A stretch of 64,000 nucleotides of DNA from contig NZ_SMOK01000011.1 in NCBI RefSeq assembly GCF_004353925.1, forward strand, positions 434,001 through 498,000, written 5' to 3'. Below, in pieces: positions 18,273 to 27,672 of the stretch (position 1 is the first letter of the stretch; each line of letters begins with the position of its first letter). The translations under genes were made by a program, and so were the position numbers. The notes under the pieces are model-generated. The model saw only the letters and a list, made by a program, of their open reading frames with translations. It was not told where the DNA came from and searched no databases. Source of the stretch: Pseudomonas sp. H9 (GTDB lineage Bacteria; Pseudomonadota; Gammaproteobacteria; Pseudomonadales; Pseudomonadaceae).

Positions 18273-18872
18273 ATGCTGAATACCGATCAGCTGATCATCT
18301 GCGAACATTGCGACTGCGTTTACCACAAAGTGCCGTTGGCCAAACACCAAAAGGCCATGTGCCAGCGTTGCGGTGCCGTGCTGCAGCGTTATAACGGCAT
18401 GACCTTGCAACAGCGCCTGGCGTTGAGCTTTACCGCCCTGGTACTGTGGCTGCTGGCCAACTTTTATCCAGTGATGAGTATCAGCCTCAAAGGCCTGTCC
18501 AACAGCGCCACCCTCTGGGACTCGGTACGCGCGCTGGCCAGCGGCCCAATCACCTTTATTGCCCTGGTGGCGGCGATCTCGATCATCATCGCGCCGGTTT
18601 TCCAGTTACTGCTGCTGATCTGGGTGCTGTGCTTCGCCCTGACCGGTCAGCGATCACCGGGGTTTCGCCTGTGCATGCGCTGGCTGGAAACCCTACGCCC
18701 CTGGAGCATGCTGGAGGTCTGCCTGCTCGGCGCCATGGTCGCGGTGTTTAAACTGGCCGGCCTGCTCGATGTACTTCCCGGCATCGGCCTGATCGCCCTG
18801 GCGGCCTTGAGCCTGGTGATTATCCGTGTCGCAGGCCGCGACATCCGCGAATTGTGGGACACCCTGCCATGA
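18273..18872 (+). CDS. pqiA: PqiA-like integral membrane protein, first half-unit
   Basis: A 199-residue protein. An N-terminal zinc-ribbon-like segment has two CxxC pairs (CEHCDC and CQRC, residues about 9-33), followed by about four transmembrane helices of a single PqiA domain. E. coli PqiA and LetA have two such domains in one chain; here each domain has its own gene, and this ORF overlaps the next by 4 bases (ATGA). It should form the inner-membrane part of a lipid-transport system working with the MCE protein PqiB. It is separated from the minus-strand aldo/keto reductase by a REP. Confidence 0.85.
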   Translation: MLNTDQLIICEHCDCVYHKVPLAKHQKAMCQRCGAVLQRYNGMTLQQRLALSFTALVLWLLANFYPVMSISLKGLSNSATLWDSVRALASGPITFIALVAAISIIIAPVFQLLLLIWVLCFALTGQRSPGFRLCMRWLETLRPWSMLEVCLLGAMVAVFKLAGLLDVLPGIGLIALAALSLVIIRVAGRDIRELWDTLP

Positions 18873-19513
18873 ACCGCCCGCCTCTGGCTTCCGAGCTCAA
18901 GCTGATGCTCTGTCACGCCTGCGGCAAGGCCTGTGACGCCAGCCACGACATTCATTATTGCGATCGCTGCGGCGCGCCGATGCATGCACGTAAACCGAAT
19001 GCGCTGGCCCGTACCTGGGCTTACTTGATTGCGGCGCTGGTGTTCTACATACCGGCCAACCTGCTCCCGGTGATGAACACCAAGATGCTCGGCAGTGGCG
19101 ACGACAGCACCATCATGAGCGGTGTGATCGAGTTCTGGTCGCACGGTGCCTGGGACATTGCCCTGATCATCTTCATCGCCAGCATCGCCGTGCCGGCCAC
19201 CAAGTTCGTGGCCCTGGGCATGCTGCTGGTGACCGTGCAACGCGGCAGTGACTGGGCGCAGAAAGAGCGTTCCAAGCTCTACCGCTTCGTCGAGTTGATC
19301 GGCTACTGGTCGATGCTCGATGTAATTGTCGTGGCCCTGGTCGCGGCGCTGGTCAAGTTTCAGGCTTTGGGCGACATCGAGCCGCGCCCGGGCATTCTGT
19401 TTTTTGGCCTGGTGGTGGTGTTCACCATGCTCGCCGCCATGAGTTTCGACCCCCGAATGATCTGGGAAAGCCGTCAACCCGAGGAGCGCACGGATGAAGT
19501 CAGCAGCCACTGA
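18869..19513 (+). CDS. pqiA: PqiA-like integral membrane protein, second half-unit
   Basis: A 214-residue partner of the preceding protein, again with two zinc-ribbon CxxC pairs (CHAC and CDRC) and four hydrophobic helices, including the PqiA-typical YIPANLLPVM. The ATG at 18869 overlaps the previous stop, and its 3' end overlaps the pqiB start by 20 bases. Tight coupling of the three genes suggests stoichiometric assembly. The two half-units together equal the usual two-domain PqiA. Confidence 0.85.
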   Translation: MNRPPLASELKLMLCHACGKACDASHDIHYCDRCGAPMHARKPNALARTWAYLIAALVFYIPANLLPVMNTKMLGSGDDSTIMSGVIEFWSHGAWDIALIIFIASIAVPATKFVALGMLLVTVQRGSDWAQKERSKLYRFVELIGYWSMLDVIVVALVAALVKFQALGDIEPRPGILFFGLVVVFTMLAAMSFDPRMIWESRQPEERTDEVSSH

Positions 19514-21146
19514 AGAGCCGCCGGTGCCAGGCGCATCAACTGTCAAAACCCGACGCTTCAGCGTGTCACTGGTGTGGATCGTGCCGATTATCGCGGTACT
19601 GGTCGGTATTTCGCTGGTGGTTCACGACTGGATGCAACGGGGGCCCACCATCCAGATTTCGTTCAAGACAGGTGAAGGCCTGACGGCTAATAAAACCGAG
19701 GTCAAGTACCGTAACGTGGTGATCGGCCATGTCACCACTGTGGAGTTGAGCGAAGATCAGAAAAGCGTGACGGCAACGGTCAAGTTGAACAAACAGGCAG
19801 AAAACTTCACCCGCGAAGATTCAACGTTCTGGGTGGTACGTGCACGTATTGGTGCTGGCGGTATTTCCGGAATCGACACACTCCTCTCCGGTGACTTTAT
19901 CGGTGCCGATGCCGGGCAGTCGCGTACCCGCGCCAAATCTTTCACCGGCCTCGAGATGCCACCACCGATTACCTATGGCGAACCCGGCAAGCGCTTCACC
20001 CTGCGCACCAGCGACCTGGGTTCGCTGGGCATAGGTTCGCCGGTGTATTACCGCAAGATCTCGGTAGGCCAAGTGGTGTCTTACCAGTTGGCCAAAGACG
20101 GTAAAAGTGTCGACATCGAAGTGTTCGTGCAGTCGCCCAACGATGCATTCGTGACCAACAACACCCGTTTCTGGAATGCCAGCGGCATTGACCTTGAGGC
20201 CGGCGCCAACGGTTTTGCCGTGCGTACCGAATCGCTGTCGTCCTTGCTGGTGGGTGGGATTGCCTTCCGTGCCCCGCAGTACAACCCCGATGACCAGGTC
20301 GCGGCAGAAGACAACGTCTTCGAGCTGTTCGAGGATGAGAAGACCGCTCTGGCACCCCCGAAAGGCCGCCCACAGTACCTGGCCCTGCGCTTCGATGAAT
20401 CGCTGCGCGGCCTGAAACCGGGCGCGCCGGTAGAATTTCAGGGCGTGGAGATTGGTGAAGTGGTGTCGGTCAACCTGGATTTCGACGCCGAGAAACGCAA
20501 CTTCCCGCTCAATGTCGGCATCGTCATTTACCCTCAGCGCCTGGGTAAAGCCCATACCAAGCTGCTCAAAGCGCTCGACCATGACCCCAACGATGAAGAG
20601 CGTGCGGTCAGAGTCCTGGGCATGTTTGTCGAGAGCGGCCTGCGCGCTCAGGCGCGCAGCGGCAACCTGCTGACAGGGCAGTTGTACATCTCGCTGGATT
20701 TCGACCCGAAAGCGCCGAAAGTGGCCTTCGACCCGACAGCACGCCCCATCAGCATCCCCACCGTACCGGGCAGCCTGGAACAGTTGCAGGAACAGTTCCA
20801 GGCCATGGTCGAGCGCATCAACCGCCTGCCGATCGAGCGCATTGCCAACAACCTCGATGCCAACCTGGTAGAGCTGCGCAAGGGCCTTGCCCAGTTCAAC
20901 AGCCGGACCTTGCCGGGGGTTCAGGGCACCCTGCAGGAAGTCAGCAAAACCTTGCAAAGCGCCAATTCGACCCTGGCCGACGACTCACCGCAGCGTGAGC
21001 AATTGACCCAGACCCTGGACGAGCTGGGGCGTATGTCGCGTTCACTGCGCGAGCTGGCCGATTACCTGGGCCGCAACCCTGAGTCCTTGCTGCGTGGCAG
21101 ACCCAAGGATGCACCGGCCGATAACCTGTCCCCTTCGCGCGAATGA
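19494..21146 (+). CDS. pqiB: PqiB-like MCE (MlaD-family) lipid-transport protein
   Basis: A 550-residue periplasm-spanning protein anchored by one N-terminal helix (about 25-46). Three MCE domains follow, starting near residues 52, 168 and 293, then a coiled-coil-rich C-terminus (about 430-540) able to form the hollow needle seen for E. coli PqiB (546 residues). It should carry phospholipids between inner and outer membranes. The ATG is inside the end of the upstream pqiA unit; the pqiC lipoprotein follows at once. Confidence 0.9.
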   Translation: MKSAATEEPPVPGASTVKTRRFSVSLVWIVPIIAVLVGISLVVHDWMQRGPTIQISFKTGEGLTANKTEVKYRNVVIGHVTTVELSEDQKSVTATVKLNKQAENFTREDSTFWVVRARIGAGGISGIDTLLSGDFIGADAGQSRTRAKSFTGLEMPPPITYGEPGKRFTLRTSDLGSLGIGSPVYYRKISVGQVVSYQLAKDGKSVDIEVFVQSPNDAFVTNNTRFWNASGIDLEAGANGFAVRTESLSSLLVGGIAFRAPQYNPDDQVAAEDNVFELFEDEKTALAPPKGRPQYLALRFDESLRGLKPGAPVEFQGVEIGEVVSVNLDFDAEKRNFPLNVGIVIYPQRLGKAHTKLLKALDHDPNDEERAVRVLGMFVESGLRAQARSGNLLTGQLYISLDFDPKAPKVAFDPTARPISIPTVPGSLEQLQEQFQAMVERINRLPIERIANNLDANLVELRKGLAQFNSRTLPGVQGTLQEVSKTLQSANSTLADDSPQREQLTQTLDELGRMSRSLRELADYLGRNPESLLRGRPKDAPADNLSPSRE

Positions 21147-21163
21147 CCGCAGGAGCACTGACT

Positions 21164-21712
21164 ATGGCGCCCGTTTCAAAAATCGCCCTGTTGGGCCTGG
21201 CGTTGCTGCTGGCGGCGTGCCGCAGCGATCCGATCCACTACCACACCTTGATCCCGCAACAACCTGCGCCGTCCAGCAGCGTCGATATCCAGCTCGAACG
21301 CATCAGCGTACCGCCCCAGGTCGATAGACCGCAGATGGTGGTGCGCCAGAGCAACAGCAGCCTGGCCATCCTGGAAACCGAATGGTGGGGGGCCAGCCTT
21401 GCCGATGAACTGCAGAACGCACTGGTCAACCAGTTCAGCGCCAGCACGCCCTCGCGGCTGGGACTGCGGGTTGACGTGCAACGTTTTGACTCGGTACCGG
21501 GGCAGTACGCGCTGTTTGACGCACAATGGCGCCTGCGTGGCGCCAATGGCAGCGACATTCCCATGTTGACCTGCCGTAGCGTGATCCAGACCCCGGCCGG
21601 CGCGACCATTGAGGAACTGGTAATCGCCCACCAGCAAAACCTCAAGCGCTTTACCGAGCAGGTCAATCAGGCCGCGCGAAACGGAAGCCGCACCTGCCCT
21701 ACCGGGCATTAA
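21164..21712 (+). CDS. pqiC: PqiC-like outer-membrane lipoprotein (DUF330 / ABC auxiliary)
   Basis: A 182-residue lipoprotein with a short signal and lipobox LLAAC (Cys near residue 16), then a PqiC/ABC-transport-auxiliary domain. The ATG at 21164 is chosen because AGGAG lies 9 bases upstream and it gives a proper signal peptide; an earlier ATG at 21143 overlaps the pqiB stop. PqiC sits in the outer membrane and docks the PqiB tube. It completes the pqiA-A-B-C operon. Confidence 0.88.
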   Translation: MAPVSKIALLGLALLLAACRSDPIHYHTLIPQQPAPSSSVDIQLERISVPPQVDRPQMVVRQSNSSLAILETEWWGASLADELQNALVNQFSASTPSRLGLRVDVQRFDSVPGQYALFDAQWRLRGANGSDIPMLTCRSVIQTPAGATIEELVIAHQQNLKRFTEQVNQAARNGSRTCPTGH

Positions 21713-21739
21713 GCAATCCCCTGAGCGAGGGCAACCTGT

Positions 21740-22840
21740 ATGAACGATCCAAGACCCCTTCAACTGGGCAGTACCAGGGCATTGCTCGACGTGCTGATCC
21801 GCGCCGGCCTCATTGCGGTGCTGGTGATGTTCTGCTTTGAAATCTTTCAGCCGTTCCTCAGCCTGATGCTCTGGGCAGTGATTCTGGCCATTACCCTGTA
21901 CCCGTTGAACCAGCGCATCGGTGGTTGGCTGGGTGGCCGCCCCGGCTGGGCGTCGATCATCCTGGTGCTGATCGGCCTGGCCTGCCTGATCGGGCCTCTG
22001 AGCCTGCTTGGCGCCTCGGTGGCCGATTCGGTCAAGCTGGGCATCCACACCTTTGAGAACCAGGCCATCGAAATCCCGCCGCCACCGGCGAGCATACAAG
22101 AGTGGCCGGTGATCGGTGGGTTGTTGTACGGCATCTGGAACCACGCCAGCACCGACCTGAGCTGGGCCTTGTCTCAAGTTGCACCGCACTTGAAAGGCGT
22201 GAGCAAAACCCTGCTCACCCAATTGGCAGGCGTCGGTACAGGAATCCTGGTGTTCATCGTGGCATTGATCGTCGCGGGCCTGATCATGGCCAACGGTGCC
22301 AATGGTCAACGTACCGGTGTGGCCATCGCCACGCGCATCTCAGGCCCCGAACGTGGTCCGCAACTGGCCGAGCTGTGCACCTCGACCATCCGCGCCGTGG
22401 CGCAGGGCGTTGTCGGGATTGCCTTCATCCAGATGCTGCTGATCGGTATCGGTCTGGTGGTCATGGGTGTGCCCGGAGCTGGCGTGCTGGCGCTGATGGT
22501 GTTGCTGCTGGGCATCACCCAACTGCCAGTGTTGCTGATCACCTTGCCGGTGGTGATCTATGTGTTCGCCCATGACGGTGTTGGCGTCAGCACCATCATT
22601 TTCGCCATCTGGACGATCCTCGCCGGGCTGTCGGACAACGTCCTCAAACCGCTGTTGCTCGGCCGTGGCGTTGCCGTACCGATGCCGGTGGTGTTGATTG
22701 GCGCATTGGGCGGCATGTTGACCAACGGCATTATCGGCCTGTTTATCGGCCCGGTGTTGTTGGCGGTGGGTTATGAGCTGTTCATGTCCTGGGTGGCCCA
22801 GCCGCCTGAAGAGGCCGCACCAGGCCCTGAGCAGCACTGA
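21740..22840 (+). CDS. AI-2E family (PerM/YdiK-like) transporter
   Basis: A 366-residue protein with about eight hydrophobic segments, typical of the AI-2E/UPF0118 family (YdiK, PerM, TqsA). The family signature region LGITQLPVLLITLPVVIY and the closing LLLGRGVAVPMPVVLIGALGG are visible. It starts 27 bases after pqiC behind GAGGG, so it may belong to the same transcript. Family members have been linked to AI-2 export and to sodium/proton exchange; the substrate here is unknown. Confidence 0.85.
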   Translation: MNDPRPLQLGSTRALLDVLIRAGLIAVLVMFCFEIFQPFLSLMLWAVILAITLYPLNQRIGGWLGGRPGWASIILVLIGLACLIGPLSLLGASVADSVKLGIHTFENQAIEIPPPPASIQEWPVIGGLLYGIWNHASTDLSWALSQVAPHLKGVSKTLLTQLAGVGTGILVFIVALIVAGLIMANGANGQRTGVAIATRISGPERGPQLAELCTSTIRAVAQGVVGIAFIQMLLIGIGLVVMGVPGAGVLALMVLLLGITQLPVLLITLPVVIYVFAHDGVGVSTIIFAIWTILAGLSDNVLKPLLLGRGVAVPMPVVLIGALGGMLTNGIIGLFIGPVLLAVGYELFMSWVAQPPEEAAPGPEQH

Positions 22841-22874
22841 ACGCAGGTAGACCTGCGCTCAGCGCTTGCCGCTA

Positions 22875-23834
22875 TCAATGGAACGGGAAGATGTAGTTCA
22901 TCCAGGCAGCCATGCGCAGGAGAATCTTGCGCATTACGCCGACATGTTCGAAATGCTTGCTGTAAACGGCCGCTTGGCCGTAAGCACCGCCAGGCATCTG
23001 TGCGCTGTACTGGACAAAGTCGGGGTCGGTGATTTCGATGATCACCGGCACTCGCCCCGCCGGCGGTGAGCCGGTATAGCCGATCAAATTGCCGGAGGGC
23101 TGTATCTGGCCTTCGGCAATCACCGTAATGACACTCTTGACCTGCCCCTTGAACACCTTGCCGGGAATGCCATCAAAGGCCACTTCAGCCTCATCGCCCG
23201 CCACCAGGCGCAGCAAACTGTTCTGACGCATCCAGGCGGCGAAGTAATGGCTTTCCTGTGGGATGAACACCATCGACGGCCGTAGTGGCAGCCTGGTGGC
23301 CATCATCCCGGCGCGCAGCGAAACATGAGTCACGAAGCCTTTGCTCGGCGCGCGCACCACGGTGTTGTCGAGTTCGAACTGGGCGTTGTCGATCTGCGCC
23401 TGCAGGTCATCGACGCGGGCAATCGCCGACTCCAGTTCGCGGCGAGTACCAAAATTACGCTTGATCAGCTCGTTGATCCGGTACAGGTCACCCTTGGCGG
23501 CCAGGTGCTGCGCCTTGAGCGACTGCAGCTTGTACTCGAACGGTGCGGGATCGATGCGGAACAACACATCACCCTTCTCCAGCGGCTGGTTGCCCTGCAC
23601 CGGCACTTCGATGACCTTGCCGGTCACCACCGGAATCACCGGTACCGAGACGAAATACGATCGTGCGACTTCCGAATAGGGGTGGTTGTAGTTCATGGTA
23701 AAGATCAGCGCACCAATCAATACCACCCCGCCCAGCACCGCAGTCGGTACGGTCCATTTGTTCAGGGGGATACGGAAGATCTTGAAGATGGCAATGCAGA
23801 TCGCGGCGTAGGTCAGAATCAGCAGCAGGTCCAT
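22875..23834 (-). CDS. HlyD/EmrA-type membrane fusion protein, YiaV-like
   Basis: A 319-residue protein with two N-terminal hydrophobic segments (about 1-20 and 30-50). A biotinyl-lipoyl/HlyD module follows (VIEVPVQGNQPLEKGDVLFRI near 75-95), then a coiled-coil hairpin and a beta-barrel domain. It starts 3 bases after a DUF3302 gene, the same pairing as E. coli yiaW-yiaV. There is no dedicated inner-membrane pump beside it. It converges with the AI-2E-type gene; the 34-base gap holds only a weak 7-base hairpin. Confidence 0.85.
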   Translation of the reverse strand: MDLLLILTYAAICIAIFKIFRIPLNKWTVPTAVLGGVVLIGALIFTMNYNHPYSEVARSYFVSVPVIPVVTGKVIEVPVQGNQPLEKGDVLFRIDPAPFEYKLQSLKAQHLAAKGDLYRINELIKRNFGTRRELESAIARVDDLQAQIDNAQFELDNTVVRAPSKGFVTHVSLRAGMMATRLPLRPSMVFIPQESHYFAAWMRQNSLLRLVAGDEAEVAFDGIPGKVFKGQVKSVITVIAEGQIQPSGNLIGYTGSPPAGRVPVIIEITDPDFVQYSAQMPGGAYGQAAVYSKHFEHVGVMRKILLRMAAWMNYIFPFH

Positions 23835-23837
23835 GGA

Positions 23838-24206
23838 TTAGATTCCCCCGCCTGCGTCATGCCGGGGCTCGCCGGCTTTGCTCTGGATAGCCTCCAGGTG
23901 GGCGACCCGCTGCTGCAGCTCAAGCAATTGAACCTGCAGCTCGTTTATCGAAGTCTGGTGGAGCTGGCCGCTGCTACCGATACCCCAACCACGATCTTCG
24001 CGGTAGAGCATGGCCCAGATCCACAGGAACGGCCAAAGTGCATGCAAGGTGAACAGGCTCACCCAGCCGGTGGCATGAATGGCGTCCTGATGGGGGTGGT
24101 TACGATGAACAGCGATTTCATAGGGGATGTCGTGCAGCACGATGATGCCGTAGAACAGCACCAGACCAGCGAAGATCAACACGCCTAATGCAAAGTAATC
24201 AAGCAT
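23838..24206 (-). CDS. DUF3302 inner-membrane protein, YiaW-like
   Basis: A 122-residue protein with two transmembrane segments (about 5-25 and 48-70) and a C-terminal coiled-coil stretch (NELQVQLLELQQRVAHLEAI). Length, topology and linkage to the HlyD-type gene match YiaW of E. coli. The ATG at 24206 follows GGAG. The function is unknown; presumably it partners the fusion protein. Confidence 0.8.
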   Translation of the reverse strand: MLDYFALGVLIFAGLVLFYGIIVLHDIPYEIAVHRNHPHQDAIHATGWVSLFTLHALWPFLWIWAMLYREDRGWGIGSSGQLHQTSINELQVQLLELQQRVAHLEAIQSKAGEPRHDAGGGI

Positions 24207-24302
24207 GGCTGCTCCAGATCGCAGAGAGTGAGGAGATGGTGCTCAAAGTCTAGTCAATCCATGCTCGCTCACTGCGATTTTCAGCGCAGCCAGGCTGCCG
24301 CG

Positions 24303-25169
24303 CTATGCCTGCCGACGGGCCTCCAGCAACTGAACAAAACTCGACAGGCTCTGCGACACCGTCCCACGCCGCCATACCAGCCAGGTGTTCAAGTAGCGGA
24401 AGTCTTGCGACAACGGCCAGACACTCACAGTAGCGCAGCCAGGCATACTTTCGAGCATGCTGCGTGGCATCAAGGCCAGGCCGGCACCGGCGCTGACACA
24501 GGCGAGCATGCCGTGGTAAGACTCCATCTCATAGATTTTGCCCGGCACCGCCGCATCGGTGCTGAACCAACGTTCAAAATGGTGGCGGTAGGAACAGTTG
24601 GCGCGAAAGGCATAAATGTTCTCGCCATTGACATCCTGGGCACGGCTGATCGGCGCGTGGTTCAGGGGTGCAATCAGCACCATTTCCTCCTCGAACACCG
24701 GAACGCCGTCCAGGGTCGGGTGCAGCACCGGGCCGTCGACGAAGGCCGCCACCAGCCGCCCGGACAATACCCCTTCGATCATCGCCCCGGACGGCCCGGT
24801 AGACAGGTCTAGCTCGACCTTGCTGTATTGCTGGTTATACGCCGCCAGCAGCGCCGGAATGCGCACGGCCGCAGTGCTCTCCAACGAGCCGAGGGAAAAC
24901 GGCCCCTGTGGCTCTTCACCGGCGACGGTCAAGCGCGCTTCTTCAACCAGGGCAAGGATGCGCCGGGTGTAGTCGAGAAAATTCCAGCCGGCCGGCGACA
25001 GCCGCAGCCGACTTTTCTCGCGAATGAATAACTCGACGCCAAGGTCGCTTTCCAATTGCTTGATGCGGGTGGTCAGGTTCGACGGCACCCGATGGATATG
25101 CTGGGCGGCGACACTGATGCTGCCGTGCTCGGCCACGGCTTTGAAGATCTCCAGCTGAACCAGGTCCAC
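24303..25169 (-). CDS. LysR-family regulator, PtrR-like
   Basis: A 288-residue LysR protein whose sequence follows E. coli PtrR (YneJ) closely, including [20 protein letters not shown] in the helix-turn-helix and [12 protein letters not shown] in the effector domain. A GTG at 25169 giving [10 protein letters not shown] is chosen because GGAG lies 6 bases upstream and it matches the PtrR N-terminus; the TTG at 25181 is less likely. PtrR controls the neighbouring succinate-semialdehyde dehydrogenase gene and responds to putrescine status. The divergent arrangement with sad is the same here. Confidence 0.85.
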   Translation of the reverse strand: MDLVQLEIFKAVAEHGSISVAAQHIHRVPSNLTTRIKQLESDLGVELFIREKSRLRLSPAGWNFLDYTRRILALVEEARLTVAGEEPQGPFSLGSLESTAAVRIPALLAAYNQQYSKVELDLSTGPSGAMIEGVLSGRLVAAFVDGPVLHPTLDGVPVFEEEMVLIAPLNHAPISRAQDVNGENIYAFRANCSYRHHFERWFSTDAAVPGKIYEMESYHGMLACVSAGAGLALMPRSMLESMPGCATVSVWPLSQDFRYLNTWLVWRRGTVSQSLSSFVQLLEARRQA

Positions 25170-25186
25170 AGCATTCTCCAAACGTG

Positions 25187-25201
25187 AATGAAAGGCTCAT
25201 T
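25187..25201. promoter_or_regulatory. Candidate LysR operator between ptrR-like gene and sad
   Basis: The inverted repeat AATGA-N5-TCATT sits in the 103-base divergent intergenic region, just upstream of the regulator's ribosome site. Its size and place suit a LysR-type (T-N11-A-like) binding site. The arms are short, so the call is tentative. Confidence 0.4.
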
Positions 25202-25272
25202 ATTATTCAGTTTCCACAAAACGCACAGCCCTCTACGCTGGCGCCATTCCCCTCTCCTTGCAGGACAGTGTC

Positions 25273-26667
25273 ATGACCGCGTTCTCCAGCCACACTCACG
25301 CTGTGTCGATCAACCCCGCCAACGGCGAAGCCATCGGCCATTATCCCTACCAGTCCGAGGCCGAGCTTGATGCGGCGCTGACCCGCGCTACGGCCGGTTA
25401 CGCCAAGTGGCGCCGTACCGCCGTCAAGGACCGCGCGCAACTGATCCTCGGCCTGGCCACTGCGATCCGCAACAACGCCGCAGCCATGGCGCAGATGATC
25501 ACCCTGGAGATGGGCAAGCCGTTGGCTCAGGCCCGTGGTGAAGTCGAAAAATGTGCACAGTTGTGCGAATGGTACGCAGCCCAGGGCCCAGGCATGCTCA
25601 ATGCCGAATCGACCCTGGTCGACAATGGCACCGCACGCATCGAATACCGTCCGCTGGGCCCGATTCTGGCGGTGATGCCGTGGAACTTCCCGGTCTGGCA
25701 GGTGCTGCGCGGCGCGGTGCCTGCACTGATCGCCGGCAACACTTACGTGCTCAAGCACGCCCCTAACGTCATGGGCAGCGCCTACCTGTTGCTCGACGTG
25801 ATCAAACAGGCCGGGCTGCCGACAGGTGTGTTCGAACTCATCAACGTCACCCCCGACGGTGTCTCCCAGGCCATCAAAGACCCGCGCATCGCCGCCGTGA
25901 CCCTGACCGGCAGCGTGCGTGCCGGCATGGCCATCGGCGCTCAGGCAGGTGCGGCGCTGAAGAAATGTGTACTGGAACTGGGTGGCTCCGACCCGTTCAT
26001 CGTCCTCAACGACGCCAACCTCGACGAAGCGGTGCGAGCGGCGGTGATTGGCCGTTTCGCCAACACCGGGCAAGTCTGCGCCGCCGCCAAGCGCCTGATC
26101 GTTGAACAAGGCATCGTACAGGCGTTTACCGAGAAGTTCGTCGAAGCCACCCGCCAACTGGTGATGGGTAATCCACTGTCGGAGCAGACCTACCTCGGCC
26201 CGATGGCCCGCTTCGACCTGCGCGACGAGCTTGATGAGCAGGTCCAGGCCACCCTGGCCGAAGGCGCGACGCTACTGCTCGGCGGCCACAAGGTCGAAGG
26301 CGCGGGTAACTACTACGCCCCGACCGTACTGGCCGATGTCACCGATCAGATGACCTCGTTCCGCCAGGAGCTGTTCGGGCCAGTGGCCTCGATCATTACC
26401 GCCCGCGATGCCGGCCACGCCCTGGCGCTGGCCAATGACAGCGAGTTCGGTCTGGCCTCGACCATTTACACCCAAAACCTGGAGCTGGCCGCTCAACTGA
26501 CCAAGGAACTGGACACCGGCGGTGTGTTCATCAACGGCGTCTGCGCCTCTGATCCTCGCGTGACCTTCGGCGGGGTGAAAAAGAGCGGCTTTGGCCGTGA
26601 GCTGTCGCACTTTGGTGTGCGTGAGTTCTGCAACGCGCAAACCGTGTGGCTGGACCGCCGTGGCTGA
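25273..26667 (+). CDS. sad: NAD-dependent succinate semialdehyde dehydrogenase Sad
   Basis: A 464-residue aldehyde dehydrogenase. The sequence matches E. coli Sad (YneI) along its length, including CVLELGGSDPFIVLNDA with Glu235, NTGQVCAAAKR with catalytic Cys269, and VAFGGVKKSGFG-like VTFGGVKKSGFG near the end. It converts succinate semialdehyde from putrescine/GABA breakdown to succinate. The ATG at 25273 has AGGA upstream. Divergence from a PtrR-like gene supports the assignment, and the polyamine-type aminotransferase and binding protein at 29456-32011 suit the same physiology. Confidence 0.9.
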   Translation: MTAFSSHTHAVSINPANGEAIGHYPYQSEAELDAALTRATAGYAKWRRTAVKDRAQLILGLATAIRNNAAAMAQMITLEMGKPLAQARGEVEKCAQLCEWYAAQGPGMLNAESTLVDNGTARIEYRPLGPILAVMPWNFPVWQVLRGAVPALIAGNTYVLKHAPNVMGSAYLLLDVIKQAGLPTGVFELINVTPDGVSQAIKDPRIAAVTLTGSVRAGMAIGAQAGAALKKCVLELGGSDPFIVLNDANLDEAVRAAVIGRFANTGQVCAAAKRLIVEQGIVQAFTEKFVEATRQLVMGNPLSEQTYLGPMARFDLRDELDEQVQATLAEGATLLLGGHKVEGAGNYYAPTVLADVTDQMTSFRQELFGPVASIITARDAGHALALANDSEFGLASTIYTQNLELAAQLTKELDTGGVFINGVCASDPRVTFGGVKKSGFGRELSHFGVREFCNAQTVWLDRRG

Positions 26668-26772
26668 GTGACCGGCGGTCAGTTCAGGCAGGCGTTGGCG
26701 GCGCAAGCGTTGCAGGCGATGGGCTAAACTCTAGCTCGGGGGCTGGCAAGGCAACGCGACCGGAGGTGCACC

Positions 26773-27669
26773 ATGAGCCAGTACCAACGCCTGTTCCTGA
26801 TCGTCGGCGCCGATATGCGCCACACCCCGGCACTGGAACGCGCCGCCGCCCTGGCGCATGCCACTGGTGCCACCTTGCATGTCAGCGCGGTGGTTGAGGA
26901 ACTCGATACCCTCGGCCTCATCAGCGGCGACGAGCACCGCAACCAGTCCCGTGTCGAAGACAGCCGTCAGTGGCTCGCCGACGAAGCTACCCTGCTGCAT
27001 GAAAACGGTATCCGGGTCAGCACCGACGTGGTCCTGACCCGCGACCCGGTGGGCGCCATTCTGGCCCAGGTCAACGACATCGAACCCGACCTGCTGATCA
27101 AGGACGTGCAGCACGAAGCGGCCTTCAAGCGCCTGCTGTTCACCCCACTGGACTGGCAACTGTTGCGTGAGTGCCCGTGCCCGATGCACTTTGTTTCAGC
27201 GGTGCACTGCCCGTTGCCACGTATCGTGGTGGCCGCCGTTGATCCGACCCACCCCGAACACCCGCACAACGACCTCAACGAAACGGTGATCCAGGCTGCC
27301 AGCGACCTGGCACGCCAATGCAATGCCGAACTGCACTTGCTGCATGTCTGCGACAGCGCACAGACGCACATGGCTGACTTTGGTGCCGGTACCGTGACTG
27401 TGCCGGGCTTTGGCAGCGATGTACGCAAATCGATTCATAAAGTCTTTGAGCAACTGGCCGCACGCCACGCCGTCCCGGTGGAGCGTCAGCACTTTCTGTC
27501 GGCGCCAATCACCCGCAGCATTGCCGATTTTGTTGCTCACAGCCGCACCGACGTACTGGTGATGGGCAATCACCCACGCAAACTGCTGGAACGTCTGACC
27601 GGTAGCACCACTGAACATGTGCTGGATCACACCTTGTGCAATGTTCTGGCGGTCAAGGCGGTGGCCTGA
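26773..27669 (+). CDS. Tandem universal stress protein, UspE-like
   Basis: A 298-residue protein with two UspA domains (about 5-145 and 152-297). The second ends with the ATP-binding-type motif VMGNHPRKLLERLTGSTTEHVLDH. It resembles UspE (E. coli, 316 residues). The ATG follows GGAGG. It ends 3 bases before the convergent phytanoyl-CoA dioxygenase stop. The ligand and trigger cannot be read from the sequence. Confidence 0.88.
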   Translation: MSQYQRLFLIVGADMRHTPALERAAALAHATGATLHVSAVVEELDTLGLISGDEHRNQSRVEDSRQWLADEATLLHENGIRVSTDVVLTRDPVGAILAQVNDIEPDLLIKDVQHEAAFKRLLFTPLDWQLLRECPCPMHFVSAVHCPLPRIVVAAVDPTHPEHPHNDLNETVIQAASDLARQCNAELHLLHVCDSAQTHMADFGAGTVTVPGFGSDVRKSIHKVFEQLAARHAVPVERQHFLSAPITRSIADFVAHSRTDVLVMGNHPRKLLERLTGSTTEHVLDHTLCNVLAVKAVA

Positions 27670-27672
27670 CGC

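Noticed and set aside
22841..22874. Terminator between the AI-2E-type and HlyD-type genes
   Set aside because: Only a 7-base stem with a 2-base loop and no T tract; too weak to call.
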